A stretch of 53,305 nt of DNA. Source: Thermoplasmatales archaeon (GTDB lineage Archaea > Thermoplasmatota > Thermoplasmata > Thermoplasmatales > Thermoplasmataceae). The DNA is taken from NCBI GenBank assembly GCA_014874365.1, contig JACWAH010000006.1, positions 1 to 53,305 of the forward strand, written 5' to 3'. The position numbers and the translations under genes were made by a program. Under the pieces are notes generated by a model. The model worked only from the letters and a program-made list of their open reading frames with translations, did no database searches and was not told the origin of the DNA. Below are positions 25,623-33,716 of this stretch, piece after piece (positions within the stretch are counted from its first letter, which is position 1; the number at the start of each line of letters is the position of its first letter).

Positions 25623-26291
25623 ATGTACTATCAGGCTGCATTCGTTACCCTCTTTGTTTTCATTGCCAGCTTCATGCTCTCGGTTTTGATTAGTCTGAGT
25701 TACCTCACGTCAAAAAAGAAGAGCGTTATTTTCTGGGGAACTGGCATGTGGTTATTTGCACTGGCATCTTTGCTTGAAGTTTTCTTTGCAACTGGATTCG
25801 TCAACATTCCACTAATCGATTCATATCTCTTCCTTGTTGCCCTGCTTGTTCAACTTCTTTCAGTTGGCTCACTCCTTTTAATAGGCAGGAGGATTCTGAA
25901 ACTGGTTTATGGAGTCTATGCGATTGCTACTGATGCATTTTTGTTGTTTGCACTTTATACAAACAATCCGGGTAACATAATTACCAATGGCGTTGTTTTT
26001 GGGAATCTTCCGGTGTCAGTTACAGTCGGTTCCATTCTAATAACAGTACCTGCAGCAGCTATCCTGCTCGTGATTTCTGCTTTGTCTTACCTAAAGAAAA
26101 GGGACTGGAAACAGCCCAGCATCATATCCGGCACAATTGTTTTGAGTGCTGCCGGAGCCCTTTATATATCCTTCATGCCCTCATTCCTCTACCTTGCCGA
26201 ACTGTTTGGCATCGTGCTTCTCTGGTTTGGCTTCGTTGATTTCGACAGGATTCCAGTGTTTGCGGGGGTGAGGAAACATGTCCATGGCTGA
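25623..26291 (+). CDS. Seven-helix membrane protein of the cytochrome bd operon
   Basis: 222 residues from ATG 25623, with about seven hydrophobic helices and very short loops (for example SYLTSKKKS and ISALSYLKKRDWKQ). No histidine-rich heme motif or kinase domain is visible and I do not recognise the family. Its 3' end overlaps the cydA start by 14 bp, and cydB overlaps cydA in turn, so it is probably an extra subunit or assembly factor of the oxidase (inference). An upstream ATG at 25587 is in frame but lies in the AT-rich promoter-like sequence. Confidence 0.75.
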   Translation: MYYQAAFVTLFVFIASFMLSVLISLSYLTSKKKSVIFWGTGMWLFALASLLEVFFATGFVNIPLIDSYLFLVALLVQLLSVGSLLLIGRRILKLVYGVYAIATDAFLLFALYTNNPGNIITNGVVFGNLPVSVTVGSILITVPAAAILLVISALSYLKKRDWKQPSIISGTIVLSAAGALYISFMPSFLYLAELFGIVLLWFGFVDFDRIPVFAGVRKHVHG

Positions 26292-27636
26292 TTTTGACAG
26301 GTTCCTATTTGCCTATACTATCGGATCCCACATTATACTGGTCTCAGCCAGCATTGGATTGATCCTCCTCCTGGTAATACTTGAACTGATGATATTGAGA
26401 AAGAACGATTCACGTTATCTCACTCTTATTAAGAGGCTGAAGAAGATGTTCGTGATATCCTTTGGAATTGGGACTGCCAGTGGGATAGTTATGGCCGTAG
26501 AGATGGTGGCGCTCTTCCCCAATTTCATGACACTCGTATCTGAAACTGGAGCGATTGCCCTGTTTTACGCAGAGATCTTCACCTTCTTCCTGGAGACTAT
26601 TGCACTTGTCCTTTACGTTTATTTCAACGGGGTGTTCAAGTGGAAATACACTTCAGCGGTTCTTTCATTTGTAGTTCTGTTCGGCACCCTGCTTTCTGCG
26701 GTGTTCATAACCATGGTGAATGCATGGATGAATACACCTGATGGATTTACCCTGGTCAGCGTTAATCCGTTGATCGTAACAAACGTGGATCCCTGGGCGC
26801 CATTTGCCACTGCTTCCACGTTTTCCCAGGTCGCCCATGTTCTTACTACCACAGTGTTGGCAGGTGCTATGTTGCTCGGCGTGTTCTTTGCAATCAGGTA
26901 TTTGAGGGCTGAAAATGACAATGAGAAGTCCATGGCATCCTCCGCGCTGCACATTATTGGGGTAATTGGAATTGTAGACATAATCCTGGCCGGTATTTCC
27001 GGGAGTCACGAGATGGCTACTATTCTTTCTCAGCAGCCCTTGAAGTATGCTGCTTTTGACCTCAACTACGCCGGTGGATCCAACATGCCTGAGACCCTTT
27101 TTGGGTACCTTCTTGGCACAAAGGTCATGTGGGCACTCTCCATCCCGGGGCTGCAAAGTTTGCTGGCCAGTTTTGAGACTGGCAGCGGAGTTGTACCGGG
27201 CCTTAGCCAGTTTCCTGCGAATGAATGGCCGCCGCTTCTCGTGCACACAACATTCGACATTATGGTCGTCGGCGGACTATTGATTGGGTTATTCCTGTTC
27301 ATAATGTTTCTGTTGTTCGTAATGAAGAAAGACCCACTGAAGTACAGGTTCATGATTTACCTCTTTCCGATCGCGGGTATTTTCACATTCATCGTTTATG
27401 AACTGGGCTGGGTAACGGATGAAGTTGGAAGGCAGCCCTGGATTGTTTATAACGAAATGACGGTCACCCAGGCTATCAACACTTCTCCAGGGTTACTAAT
27501 CCCGGGATTACTGATAGTCGCCTTCTACCTGATCCTCGTTCCTGCAACGTTCTACTTCTTTTCGCGAATTTATAGATCCAGCCGGGCTTCTGCCGATTTA
27601 GGCAGGAAAGAACCTGAAGGGGGTGTTAATTATTAA
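26278..27636 (+). CDS. cydA: Cytochrome bd-type terminal oxidase subunit I
   Basis: 452 residues with about nine membrane helices. His18 in IGSHIILV matches the b595/d-site ligand. FYAEIFTFFLET carries the conserved acidic pair, AWMNTPDGF matches the GWMQ.P motif, and His in FSQVAHVL matches the b558 ligand with Met in DIMVVGG as its partner. VGRQPWIVY is the GRQPW motif before the last helices. The quinol loop is of the short type. Membrane-bound, it reduces O2 with electrons from quinol. It is the middle gene of an overlapping three-gene operon. Confidence 0.93.
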   Translation: MSMADFDRFLFAYTIGSHIILVSASIGLILLLVILELMILRKNDSRYLTLIKRLKKMFVISFGIGTASGIVMAVEMVALFPNFMTLVSETGAIALFYAEIFTFFLETIALVLYVYFNGVFKWKYTSAVLSFVVLFGTLLSAVFITMVNAWMNTPDGFTLVSVNPLIVTNVDPWAPFATASTFSQVAHVLTTTVLAGAMLLGVFFAIRYLRAENDNEKSMASSALHIIGVIGIVDIILAGISGSHEMATILSQQPLKYAAFDLNYAGGSNMPETLFGYLLGTKVMWALSIPGLQSLLASFETGSGVVPGLSQFPANEWPPLLVHTTFDIMVVGGLLIGLFLFIMFLLFVMKKDPLKYRFMIYLFPIAGIFTFIVYELGWVTDEVGRQPWIVYNEMTVTQAINTSPGLLIPGLLIVAFYLILVPATFYFFSRIYRSSRASADLGRKEPEGGVNY

Positions 27637-28576
27637 TTCTATTTTCTACCTTGATTTCCTTGTTTTCGGGATATTTGCTTCGCTGCTGATTTCTGAAATT
27701 ATGGGAAGCATAATTCTGCTTCTCTGGTGGGAGAAATACAGGAAGCCCGTCCTGCAGTATATTGTGCCAATCTGGGAAGTGACCGGCACGTTCGGTGCAT
27801 TCTGGGTAGTGCTTTCAGATTTTGCCTTCCCCAGCATCCTCATACCTCTTGCGGAGTTGTATTCCGGTGCAATCATGATATTCCTCATACTTTTCGTAGC
27901 AAGGAACAGCACAATTACGTTCGGTGAATTCATTATCAAAAAAGGCTGGCTGGACGAAAGGAAGCTTTACTCTGGTTACGCTCTGTCATCCATTTTAATC
28001 GGTGTGGTTGTTCTCTATGTGCTGTCAGGCGTAATAGGAGGATACGGCGTCAGTCTTGGCCCTGTGAACGTAAATGCGATGACTTGGATATCCAAACCAG
28101 CAGACCTCGTTTTCCTGATAGGAGCGGTAATACTGATGATAGGATTAGCTCCGGTATTTTACGGGGCCACGGAAATGGCAAAGTTCTCTGTTATTTTTAC
28201 TGCGATTGGGCTTATAGTGTCTTCTGTTTCGCTCTATCTTTACGAGGGGAGCGCTCTTTCATATCTCGTGATAATTCCAATTTGCCTGACGATTCTTCCT
28301 GCGATTTTTTTCAATATCAGGCAGTTGGTGAGTATCGTAACCAACAAGCTGGTATTTATTTCCTGGTTATCTATTGATATATTCTCCCTTAATTTCCTGG
28401 TCTACCCCAACGCGTTCGGCCAGTCTGTCCCGGTTGATGCCTTAACGACTTCGGGGCCTATGACAGCAGCATATTTCGATATAACGCTTGTTGGCGGGAT
28501 TATACTTGCCGTACTTATTGCTCTTTACGCAATAGCAGTGTCGAGGAAGAATAAGATGGCTATATCTGAGGTTTAG
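27623..28576 (+). CDS. cydB: Divergent cytochrome bd-type oxidase subunit II
   Basis: 317 residues with about eight membrane helices. The N-terminal helix and LQYIVPIWEVTGTFGAF...FAFPSILIPLA retain the CydB pattern ('I.P.W....' then 'FAFP'), but the usual W-D-G-N-E segment is W-E-V-T-G, and overall likeness is weak. Position supports the call: the GTG start at 27623 follows a GGGGG ribosome site and overlaps cydA by 14 bp. No heme ligand is required of this subunit. It may be a Thermoplasmatales-specific form. The identity is inferred from the operon plus a partial motif. Confidence 0.75.
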   Translation: MLIINSIFYLDFLVFGIFASLLISEIMGSIILLLWWEKYRKPVLQYIVPIWEVTGTFGAFWVVLSDFAFPSILIPLAELYSGAIMIFLILFVARNSTITFGEFIIKKGWLDERKLYSGYALSSILIGVVVLYVLSGVIGGYGVSLGPVNVNAMTWISKPADLVFLIGAVILMIGLAPVFYGATEMAKFSVIFTAIGLIVSSVSLYLYEGSALSYLVIIPICLTILPAIFFNIRQLVSIVTNKLVFISWLSIDIFSLNFLVYPNAFGQSVPVDALTTSGPMTAAYFDITLVGGIILAVLIALYAIAVSRKNKMAISEV

Positions 28577-28679
28577 GGGCGTTCTGGTTTCCTGATCTTT
28601 GAATGGGCATTGGCGAATATGAAGGGATCGGGAGCAGTATTTAGTTAAGCCCGTTCTCGATAATCCGGGTGAAGAATTT

Positions 28680-29360
28680 ATGTGCAGGATGTTCGCTTAT
28701 GTTGGAAATTCCCCCAAGGATCTTGAAATTCTGTTCAATGCGCTGATTGCCTCTGCAAAATATGATGATATGAGCGAAGATGGAAAGAGTCACGGAGACG
28801 GCTGGGGATGCGTGATCCTTAGCGATTCGAAACTCACATTTCATAAAAGCACTAAGCCCATATTCGAGGATGACTTTGTGATTCCACCGGTTGAGGGAAG
28901 GACGTTCGCAATATTTCACGCGAGAAGAGCTTCCCCGAATACTCCAAAGGATTCCCCTATCTTCTCTCACCCATTTGTTTCCGAGACTGCAAACAAGGTC
29001 ATATACCTGGCCCACAACGGAACTCTCCAGGGCGAAATACCCAGGGGTATGGTAGACAGCGAATTAGCGCTCAGGACAATAGTCAGGCATAATGGGAATA
29101 TTAGAGAATCGGAAGCTGAATTGATAAAAATGAAGAGGGAAAAGTCCGGTATCAACTTGCTCGTGCTGACTATAGACAAGTTCGACGCTGGAGATGCCGA
29201 ATTGAATTACCTGAATTCTTGGAACAGTCATCAGAAGAATGACAGGTTTTACGAGATGTTTAAGGGAAAAATGGAGTCAGGAAACGCAATCTTTTCATCA
29301 ACGTTGAAGTCATCGATTCCTGGAACTTTGTGCGAAAGGGACAAGGTAGGGAAACTGTAA
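28680..29360 (+). CDS. Class II glutamine amidotransferase-like hydrolase
   Basis: 226 residues. The sequence begins MCRMFAYVG, so after Met removal Cys2 becomes the N-terminal nucleophile of an Ntn hydrolase. HGDGWGC, IFHARRASP (Arg binding glutamine) and LAHNGTL are the class II landmarks. It is the short YafJ/EgtC-like type without a synthetase domain, so the acceptor is unknown. The ATG at 28680 is fixed by the need for Cys2. It is probably monocistronic, with an AT-rich TTTAGTTAA about 35 bp upstream. Confidence 0.88.
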   Translation: MCRMFAYVGNSPKDLEILFNALIASAKYDDMSEDGKSHGDGWGCVILSDSKLTFHKSTKPIFEDDFVIPPVEGRTFAIFHARRASPNTPKDSPIFSHPFVSETANKVIYLAHNGTLQGEIPRGMVDSELALRTIVRHNGNIRESEAELIKMKREKSGINLLVLTIDKFDAGDAELNYLNSWNSHQKNDRFYEMFKGKMESGNAIFSSTLKSSIPGTLCERDKVGKL

Positions 29361-29402
29361 AAACCACAGGGAAAGGCTTAAAAAACCTGGCTGCGAGGTA
29401 TA

Positions 29403-30332
29403 TCATCTATCGAAATGATCAAGCCTGAATCGTATGGCTTCCATAGCCGGCCTGTCAAACTCCTCATCCGGTAGATTTGGAAGCTTTCTCCCTTCCACCT
29501 TCAACACGTGATTTGACTTCGCAGAATCCCTGAATGCTCTGTCTTCGGTGACCCTGACCTTAAAATCTTCATCAAATGCCCATAGATATTTGTCAAACAA
29601 TGTGTGGTGGTTCTCGCAGAGTAGAATCCCGTTCCTGATATCCTTTGAGGTGCCTCTTTCACTCACCGGGATCACATGTGCAGCCTCAACACCGATAGAT
29701 TCCCCATGATACGTGAAACCCAGTTCACAGAGACTGCACTTTTCATGGTATATTCGGCGAACAGCCGTTTGGAATGCCTTCCTCCTTGTTTCCCTCATAA
29801 GTTGAGACAGGTGGGCAATTCCGGTTTCATATGGCTGGAACGGCCGAATGTTGGAGCTCACCATGGGTTCTTCATCTACTGCGATTGGCTCTCCATGAAT
29901 TGTGAAATATCCTTCCCTGTAGTCCTCTACAAAAGCAAGGCCCATCACTTTATATGTATGTTTTGACCCAGGCGTATTCTCCTGGATGAAAACTCCTATT
30001 GGTATCTTGTCTTCCATGGACTTGAGCATGGCCCTGTTTGTATAAATGGACATGTCGGTGCCTCCTTTTGACGCTTCCGGCTTATACCTGTATGTCCACG
30101 ATCCGTCAGGCAACGTCTGCGGTTCCTCATCCGGATAGTTACCTCCCAGAGTCTGCCTTATCCATAAGGGATAGTCTGAACCCTGTGGCTTGTAAATCCC
30201 CTTCTGTGTACCAAAGCCACGTATCTGATCCTGCAGCTCTTTACTCGAAGCCTGGTTTCCCACCATCCCCCTTATTCTCTCCAGCGTATCTGTAAATAAT
30301 TGATCGTTGATTTTCTTCAGGGGATCGGACAC
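29403..30332 (-). CDS. HNH endonuclease, predicted restriction type (COG3440-like)
   Basis: 309 residues. The C-terminal third has the HNH fold: CSLC (with CxxC zinc knuckle), EAAHVIPVSERG, DIRNGILLCENHHTLFDK. The N-terminal 200 residues contain SWTYRYKPEAS and HTYKVMGLAFVEDYREGYFTI, an SRA/EVE-like arrangement often fused to HNH in modification-dependent (type IV-like) restriction enzymes. No methyltransferase gene is nearby, which fits modification sensing or a solitary nuclease (inference). The GTG at 30332 is the start. It lies downstream of the mtn operon on the same strand but is probably separate. Confidence 0.78.
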   Translation of the reverse strand: MSDPLKKINDQLFTDTLERIRGMVGNQASSKELQDQIRGFGTQKGIYKPQGSDYPLWIRQTLGGNYPDEEPQTLPDGSWTYRYKPEASKGGTDMSIYTNRAMLKSMEDKIPIGVFIQENTPGSKHTYKVMGLAFVEDYREGYFTIHGEPIAVDEEPMVSSNIRPFQPYETGIAHLSQLMRETRRKAFQTAVRRIYHEKCSLCELGFTYHGESIGVEAAHVIPVSERGTSKDIRNGILLCENHHTLFDKYLWAFDEDFKVRVTEDRAFRDSAKSNHVLKVEGRKLPNLPDEEFDRPAMEAIRFRLDHFDR

Positions 30333-30393
30333 TAATGATAAGCCAGAAAGGTTGATTTAAACTATTCGTAAATTTTGGAAATTTAGTAATTTT

Positions 30394-31143
30394 TTATTCC
30401 ACTGAAATTTCGCTGAAGCTGGAAATCACGGGATAAATGCTATCTGGATGTTCTCCGGTCTTTTCCTTCTGCACCCAGCATACCTTGAATCCCGCACTGG
30501 TTGCAGCATCCAGCTCCTGTATTGAATCCGAAAAAAATAGGCATTGATCTTCCCTGATTCCCATAAAGGATGCAATGTTTCTGTAACTGCCCGGATCTGT
30601 CTTCTTTCCCATGGAAGTATCAAAATAATTGCTTATAAAATGCGTGAGATCGCCATATTCGGTCTCCTTGAAAATCAGATGCTGCGCAAGCGCGCTCCCG
30701 GACGAGTATATACATGTAATCTTTCCGTAATCTTCACACTTCTTAAGGAACTGGGGAACGTCAGGGTAAACTCTACTTTTTATTTTGCCGCAATTGTAGC
30801 CTTCTTCCCATATCAGTCCCTGGAGAGTCTTCAAAACTGGAGTTTTACTATCCATCCCGATGAGCCAGCGCACATAACTGGTTGCATTCTTGATCTGGCT
30901 GCCAGGGTCTGCGTCCAGCCAATCGGGAGGGTTCTTTCCTTCAATCAGATCATGGTCGTGCTGGGATTTCAATTCTCCTAATAGCAGCTGAATTTCAGAA
31001 ATTGCGGAATTCTTCTGCAGGAACGCTTCCACATTGTCGTTTGCATAGTTGAATAGAGTTGTGTGTACGAAGTCTATTGGTGTAGTCGTACCTTCTATGT
31101 CGAGAAGTATGACCCTGGTTTTGCCTGTGGAGATTCTTTCCAT
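30394..31143 (-). CDS. mtnC: Enolase-phosphatase E1 of methionine salvage
   Basis: 249 residues of the HAD superfamily. LLDIEGTTTPIDFVHTTLF is the diagnostic MtnC opening, with the nucleophile Asp in DIEGTT. IYSSGSALAQHLIF is HAD motif II, KKTDPGSYRNI is the Lys motif III, and LFFSDSIQELDAA is motif IV. It converts 2,3-diketo-5-methylthiopentyl-1-phosphate to the acireductone. It is the last gene of mtnB-mtnD-mtnC, 15 bp after mtnD. The ATG is at 31143. Confidence 0.92.
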   Translation of the reverse strand: MERISTGKTRVILLDIEGTTTPIDFVHTTLFNYANDNVEAFLQKNSAISEIQLLLGELKSQHDHDLIEGKNPPDWLDADPGSQIKNATSYVRWLIGMDSKTPVLKTLQGLIWEEGYNCGKIKSRVYPDVPQFLKKCEDYGKITCIYSSGSALAQHLIFKETEYGDLTHFISNYFDTSMGKKTDPGSYRNIASFMGIREDQCLFFSDSIQELDAATSAGFKVCWVQKEKTGEHPDSIYPVISSFSEISVE

Positions 31144-31158
31144 TTTACAATCCGGTAT

Positions 31159-31710
31159 TCAATGCGACTTGAAATAAGCTGGTCCCATGCAAACCGGCTG
31201 GTATTTCCCATCTATCCCTGTGTTGGTGTAATATGGCGTCCACCCGGATTTGTTCTGGAAAAGCCGGATTGCGGTTATGTGCCTGTCGTCACAGAGATCG
31301 AACCAGTGATGAGTGTTTCTTGGGACTCTTATCAGGTCGCCTGCGGAAACCTCAATTACTGCCACTGGACCATTAAAGGGATGAATGTGGAATAACCCCC
31401 TGCCGGATATCGTGAAACGCACCTCGTCCTCGTCATGCCAGTGTTCCTTTCGGAACTTTGCGAGCATATCGTCGATTCCCGGGGTTTCTGAGTCAATATC
31501 GATCACGTCCGCGGTAGTGTAACCCCCTTTTTCCTTGAGCCTTTCTATTTCCCCTGCATAAGTTTCGAGCACTTGTTCCTGTGATGCGTGGGATGGGACC
31601 TTTTCAATGTCCCACTTTTCGTATCCTATCCCTATCCGTTTTAGATAGTCATGAATTTCTCTTTCTGCGCTTATGGCCCGGTTCTCGTCTGGTATCGTTA
31701 CATAAACCAT
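31159..31710 (-). CDS. mtnD: Acireductone dioxygenase
   Basis: 183 residues, single cupin. EHWHDEDEVRFTISGRGLF carries the H-x-H...E metal ligands and RNTHHWFDL the last His. AVIEVSAGDLIRVP is the second cupin motif. It oxidises acireductone: the Fe form yields the 2-oxo acid of methionine and the Ni form an off-pathway product. It sits between mtnB (27 bp upstream) and mtnC (15 bp downstream). The ATG at 31710 gives the normal length. Confidence 0.93.
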   Translation of the reverse strand: MVYVTIPDENRAISAEREIHDYLKRIGIGYEKWDIEKVPSHASQEQVLETYAGEIERLKEKGGYTTADVIDIDSETPGIDDMLAKFRKEHWHDEDEVRFTISGRGLFHIHPFNGPVAVIEVSAGDLIRVPRNTHHWFDLCDDRHITAIRLFQNKSGWTPYYTNTGIDGKYQPVCMGPAYFKSH

Positions 31711-31737
31711 TCTTTTGCCTCCATTCGAATTAAGCGC

Positions 31738-32478
31738 CTATTCTCCAAAATCTCCGGCGCTTTTGGTTCTGCCATATATCTCCAGCATAAATTCCAGTAC
31801 TTCGACATGGCGCTTAGCCTCCTCGATACTGGAACCCCACGTATACAGCCCGTGTCCCCTTAACAGGACTCCATGTATATCGCGATGTTCCCTCAATAGG
31901 CCTTCAACTTTTGTGGAGAGGGACTTTACATCCTGGGAATTCTCAATTATCGGTATCCATTCTCTGTGTTCATGGGTCTTTACGTTGCTCAGTCCCTTAA
32001 GCATCTCATAGTTTTTCAGTTCAATTCCTTTCCTGTGAGCGAAAGCATCAGACAATATTGTTGACCATACAGAATGAGTGTGAAACACTGCTCTGGCAGA
32101 ACTGTTTTTGACTATTGCAATGTGAATAAGCGTTTCACTTGAGGGGTTGAAGTTCCCCCTGACCACCCTTGAATCTTTGTCAACTTCGATTATCCGGGAT
32201 GCATCCAGCTGCCCCTTATCAACCCCCGAGGCTGTTATTGCAAGTTTTAACGGAACATCCTGGAGCACTGAACTGAGGTTGCCGCTGGTTCCGAATAACC
32301 AGCCTCTCCTGTAAAACTCTCCCCCTACCCTGGAGAGTTGTGAAGAAATGAATGCAAATCGGGCTTCCTCCTGGGCGTCAAGCCCAATTGTGGAAAAGGA
32401 CAATTTAAGACACACCTCCGGGCAATTTACGTTGCAGGTAATGGAATTCAGCAGATGGCTCAGGCGGGAATTTGCCAT
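31738..32478 (-). CDS. mtnB: Methylthioribulose-1-phosphate dehydratase, class II aldolase fold
   Basis: Up to 246 residues. The class II aldolase/adducin fold shows FGTSGNLSS, HTHSVWSTI (zinc His pair), a catalytic Glu in the IELKNYEMLKG region and LLRGHGLYTWGSS. Together with mtnD and mtnC downstream this is MtnB, the dehydratase of the methionine salvage pathway. The first 40 residues or so are absent from typical MtnB proteins and contain several Cys. The true start may be further in, though no strong alternative ATG is present. It heads the operon. Confidence 0.88.
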   Translation of the reverse strand: MANSRLSHLLNSITCNVNCPEVCLKLSFSTIGLDAQEEARFAFISSQLSRVGGEFYRRGWLFGTSGNLSSVLQDVPLKLAITASGVDKGQLDASRIIEVDKDSRVVRGNFNPSSETLIHIAIVKNSSARAVFHTHSVWSTILSDAFAHRKGIELKNYEMLKGLSNVKTHEHREWIPIIENSQDVKSLSTKVEGLLREHRDIHGVLLRGHGLYTWGSSIEEAKRHVEVLEFMLEIYGRTKSAGDFGE

Positions 32479-32865
32479 TTAACGATACATTGCATCCGTT
32501 TATCATCTCTAAGGTTTATCCTCTTCCCTGGACAATTTTAAAACTCTATTAGAAAGAAATGTTTCAAATGTTTCTACAATTTAGCCGAAATTGAAAAACT
32601 GGAAAAATGGTTAGATGCTCAATTATAAGATTGCCAGAGAAAAAATCACAAAATCAAATTCATATTTTATTACCAGTAGATTCAAAAGAGTCATGTCCAG
32701 ATATAAACAAACTTCTCAGCAAGCTTCAATCCCAGTGCGGATAAAGGGTCATAACTAGCTGCTGACATCTGGCACAGCTGCTAAGAAAGCCTTCTGCCAA
32801 AACTGAACCTACTATGTTAGCGATTTCCCTCATAAGCGAAGGAACAATTTTCGGGAGGTGAATGG
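32479..32865. other. AT-rich intergenic stretch between divergent mtn and por operons
   Basis: It carries the promoters of both operons. A 45-codon frame at 32607-32744 (plus) and a fragment reading NLAEIEKLEKWLDAQL just before it use AT-rich codons unlike the neighbours. They are not recognisable genes and might be remnants of inserted DNA. The last 13 bp hold the ribosome site of the oxidoreductase gamma subunit. I see nothing else. Confidence 0.35.
32853..32861 (+). promoter_or_regulatory. Strong ribosome binding site of the gamma subunit
   Basis: GGGAGGTGA lies 4 bp before ATG 32866, an unusually full Shine-Dalgarno match for this window, and it fixes the start over the out-of-frame ATG at 32862. 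Confidence 0.7.
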
Positions 32866-33420
32866 ATGTTTGAGATAAGATTTCATGGCAGGGGAGGACA
32901 GGGCGCCGTAACTGCTTCCAAGATTCTGGCACTTGCTGCCTTCAATGAAGGAAAATATGTCATTTCCTTTCCTTTCTTCGGCACCGAAAGAAGAGGAGCA
33001 CCTGTAACTGCTTTCACAAGAATTGATAATGAACAGATATTGCTGAAGACCCAGATTTATGAACCGGATGCTGTGGTGATCCTGGATTCATACGTAATGG
33101 GATCAGCCGACGTAACCAGCGGAATGGACGAGGATAGTTTTTTCATTGTCAATACGGATAAAGACCCTTCTGAACTTAAGGGTAAATACAGGAACGCGAC
33201 CGTGGATGCGACTTCCATTGCAATCGAGCGTAAACTGGGGGATAAAACCAACCCCATAATCAATACAGCTATGATTGGCGCTTTTGCGAAAGCTACAGGT
33301 ATAGTGTCAAGGGAAAGCGCACTGGTCGCTGTCGAGGAATTATCCCCACGAAAGAAGGAAGAAAATGCCGCTGCGGCAGGAGATGCGTATGACGCTGTCA
33401 AGATCGGGTGGTCAAGTTGA
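32866..33420 (+). CDS. porC: 2-oxoacid:ferredoxin oxidoreductase gamma subunit
   Basis: 184 residues. FEIRFHGRGGQGAVTASKILALAA is the diagnostic start (GRGGQG at residues 8-13), and FPFFGTERRGAPVTAFTRI follows. NTAMIGAFAKATGIV and ELSPRKKEENAAAAGDAYDAV close the domain. It is part of the four-subunit enzyme that oxidatively decarboxylates a 2-oxoacid, probably pyruvate, to acyl-CoA, CO2 and reduced ferredoxin. First gene of gamma-delta-alpha-beta. Pyruvate versus another oxoacid cannot be settled by eye. Confidence 0.92.
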   Translation: MFEIRFHGRGGQGAVTASKILALAAFNEGKYVISFPFFGTERRGAPVTAFTRIDNEQILLKTQIYEPDAVVILDSYVMGSADVTSGMDEDSFFIVNTDKDPSELKGKYRNATVDATSIAIERKLGDKTNPIINTAMIGAFAKATGIVSRESALVAVEELSPRKKEENAAAAGDAYDAVKIGWSS

Positions 33421-33716
33421 TTCTCGCTCCACTGGCAGACAGGAGTTCCAGGGCCAATCACACCGACTCATGGAGAATACTGAAACCCGAAATCAAGTAC
33501 GACAAATGCATAAGGTGCATGATATGCTGGAAATTCTGCCCCGATAATGCTTTTACAGTTGTATCTGGAGAAGAGTTGGAATCTCCCAACCCAAGGGTTG
33601 CAGCCCTCGAAGCGCCCGTAATCGATTACGATTATTGCAAAGGGTGCGGAATATGCGCCAATGAATGTCCTGAGAAGTGTATTGAAATGGGAATAGAAAC
33701 TAAAATGGTGATCTGA
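33408..33716 (+). CDS. porD: 2-oxoacid:ferredoxin oxidoreductase delta (ferredoxin) subunit
   Basis: 102 residues. Two 4Fe-4S clusters are shown by CIRCMICWKFCP and CKGCGICANECP (CxxCxxCxxxC twice). The N-terminal 30 residues (LAPLADRSSRANHTDSW) are the usual delta-subunit extension. I list GTG 33408; a TTG at 33417 gives a 4 bp overlap with the gamma gene (TTGA) and is equally plausible. The stop TGA overlaps the alpha ATG by one base. It passes electrons from the catalytic core to ferredoxin. Confidence 0.92.
   Translation: MVKLILAPLADRSSRANHTDSWRILKPEIKYDKCIRCMICWKFCPDNAFTVVSGEELESPNPRVAALEAPVIDYDYCKGCGICANECPEKCIEMGIETKMVI

Noticed and set aside
32607-32744. 45-codon plus-strand frame in the mtn/por intergenic region
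   Set aside because: AT-rich codons unlike the neighbours, no ribosome site and no recognisable family.
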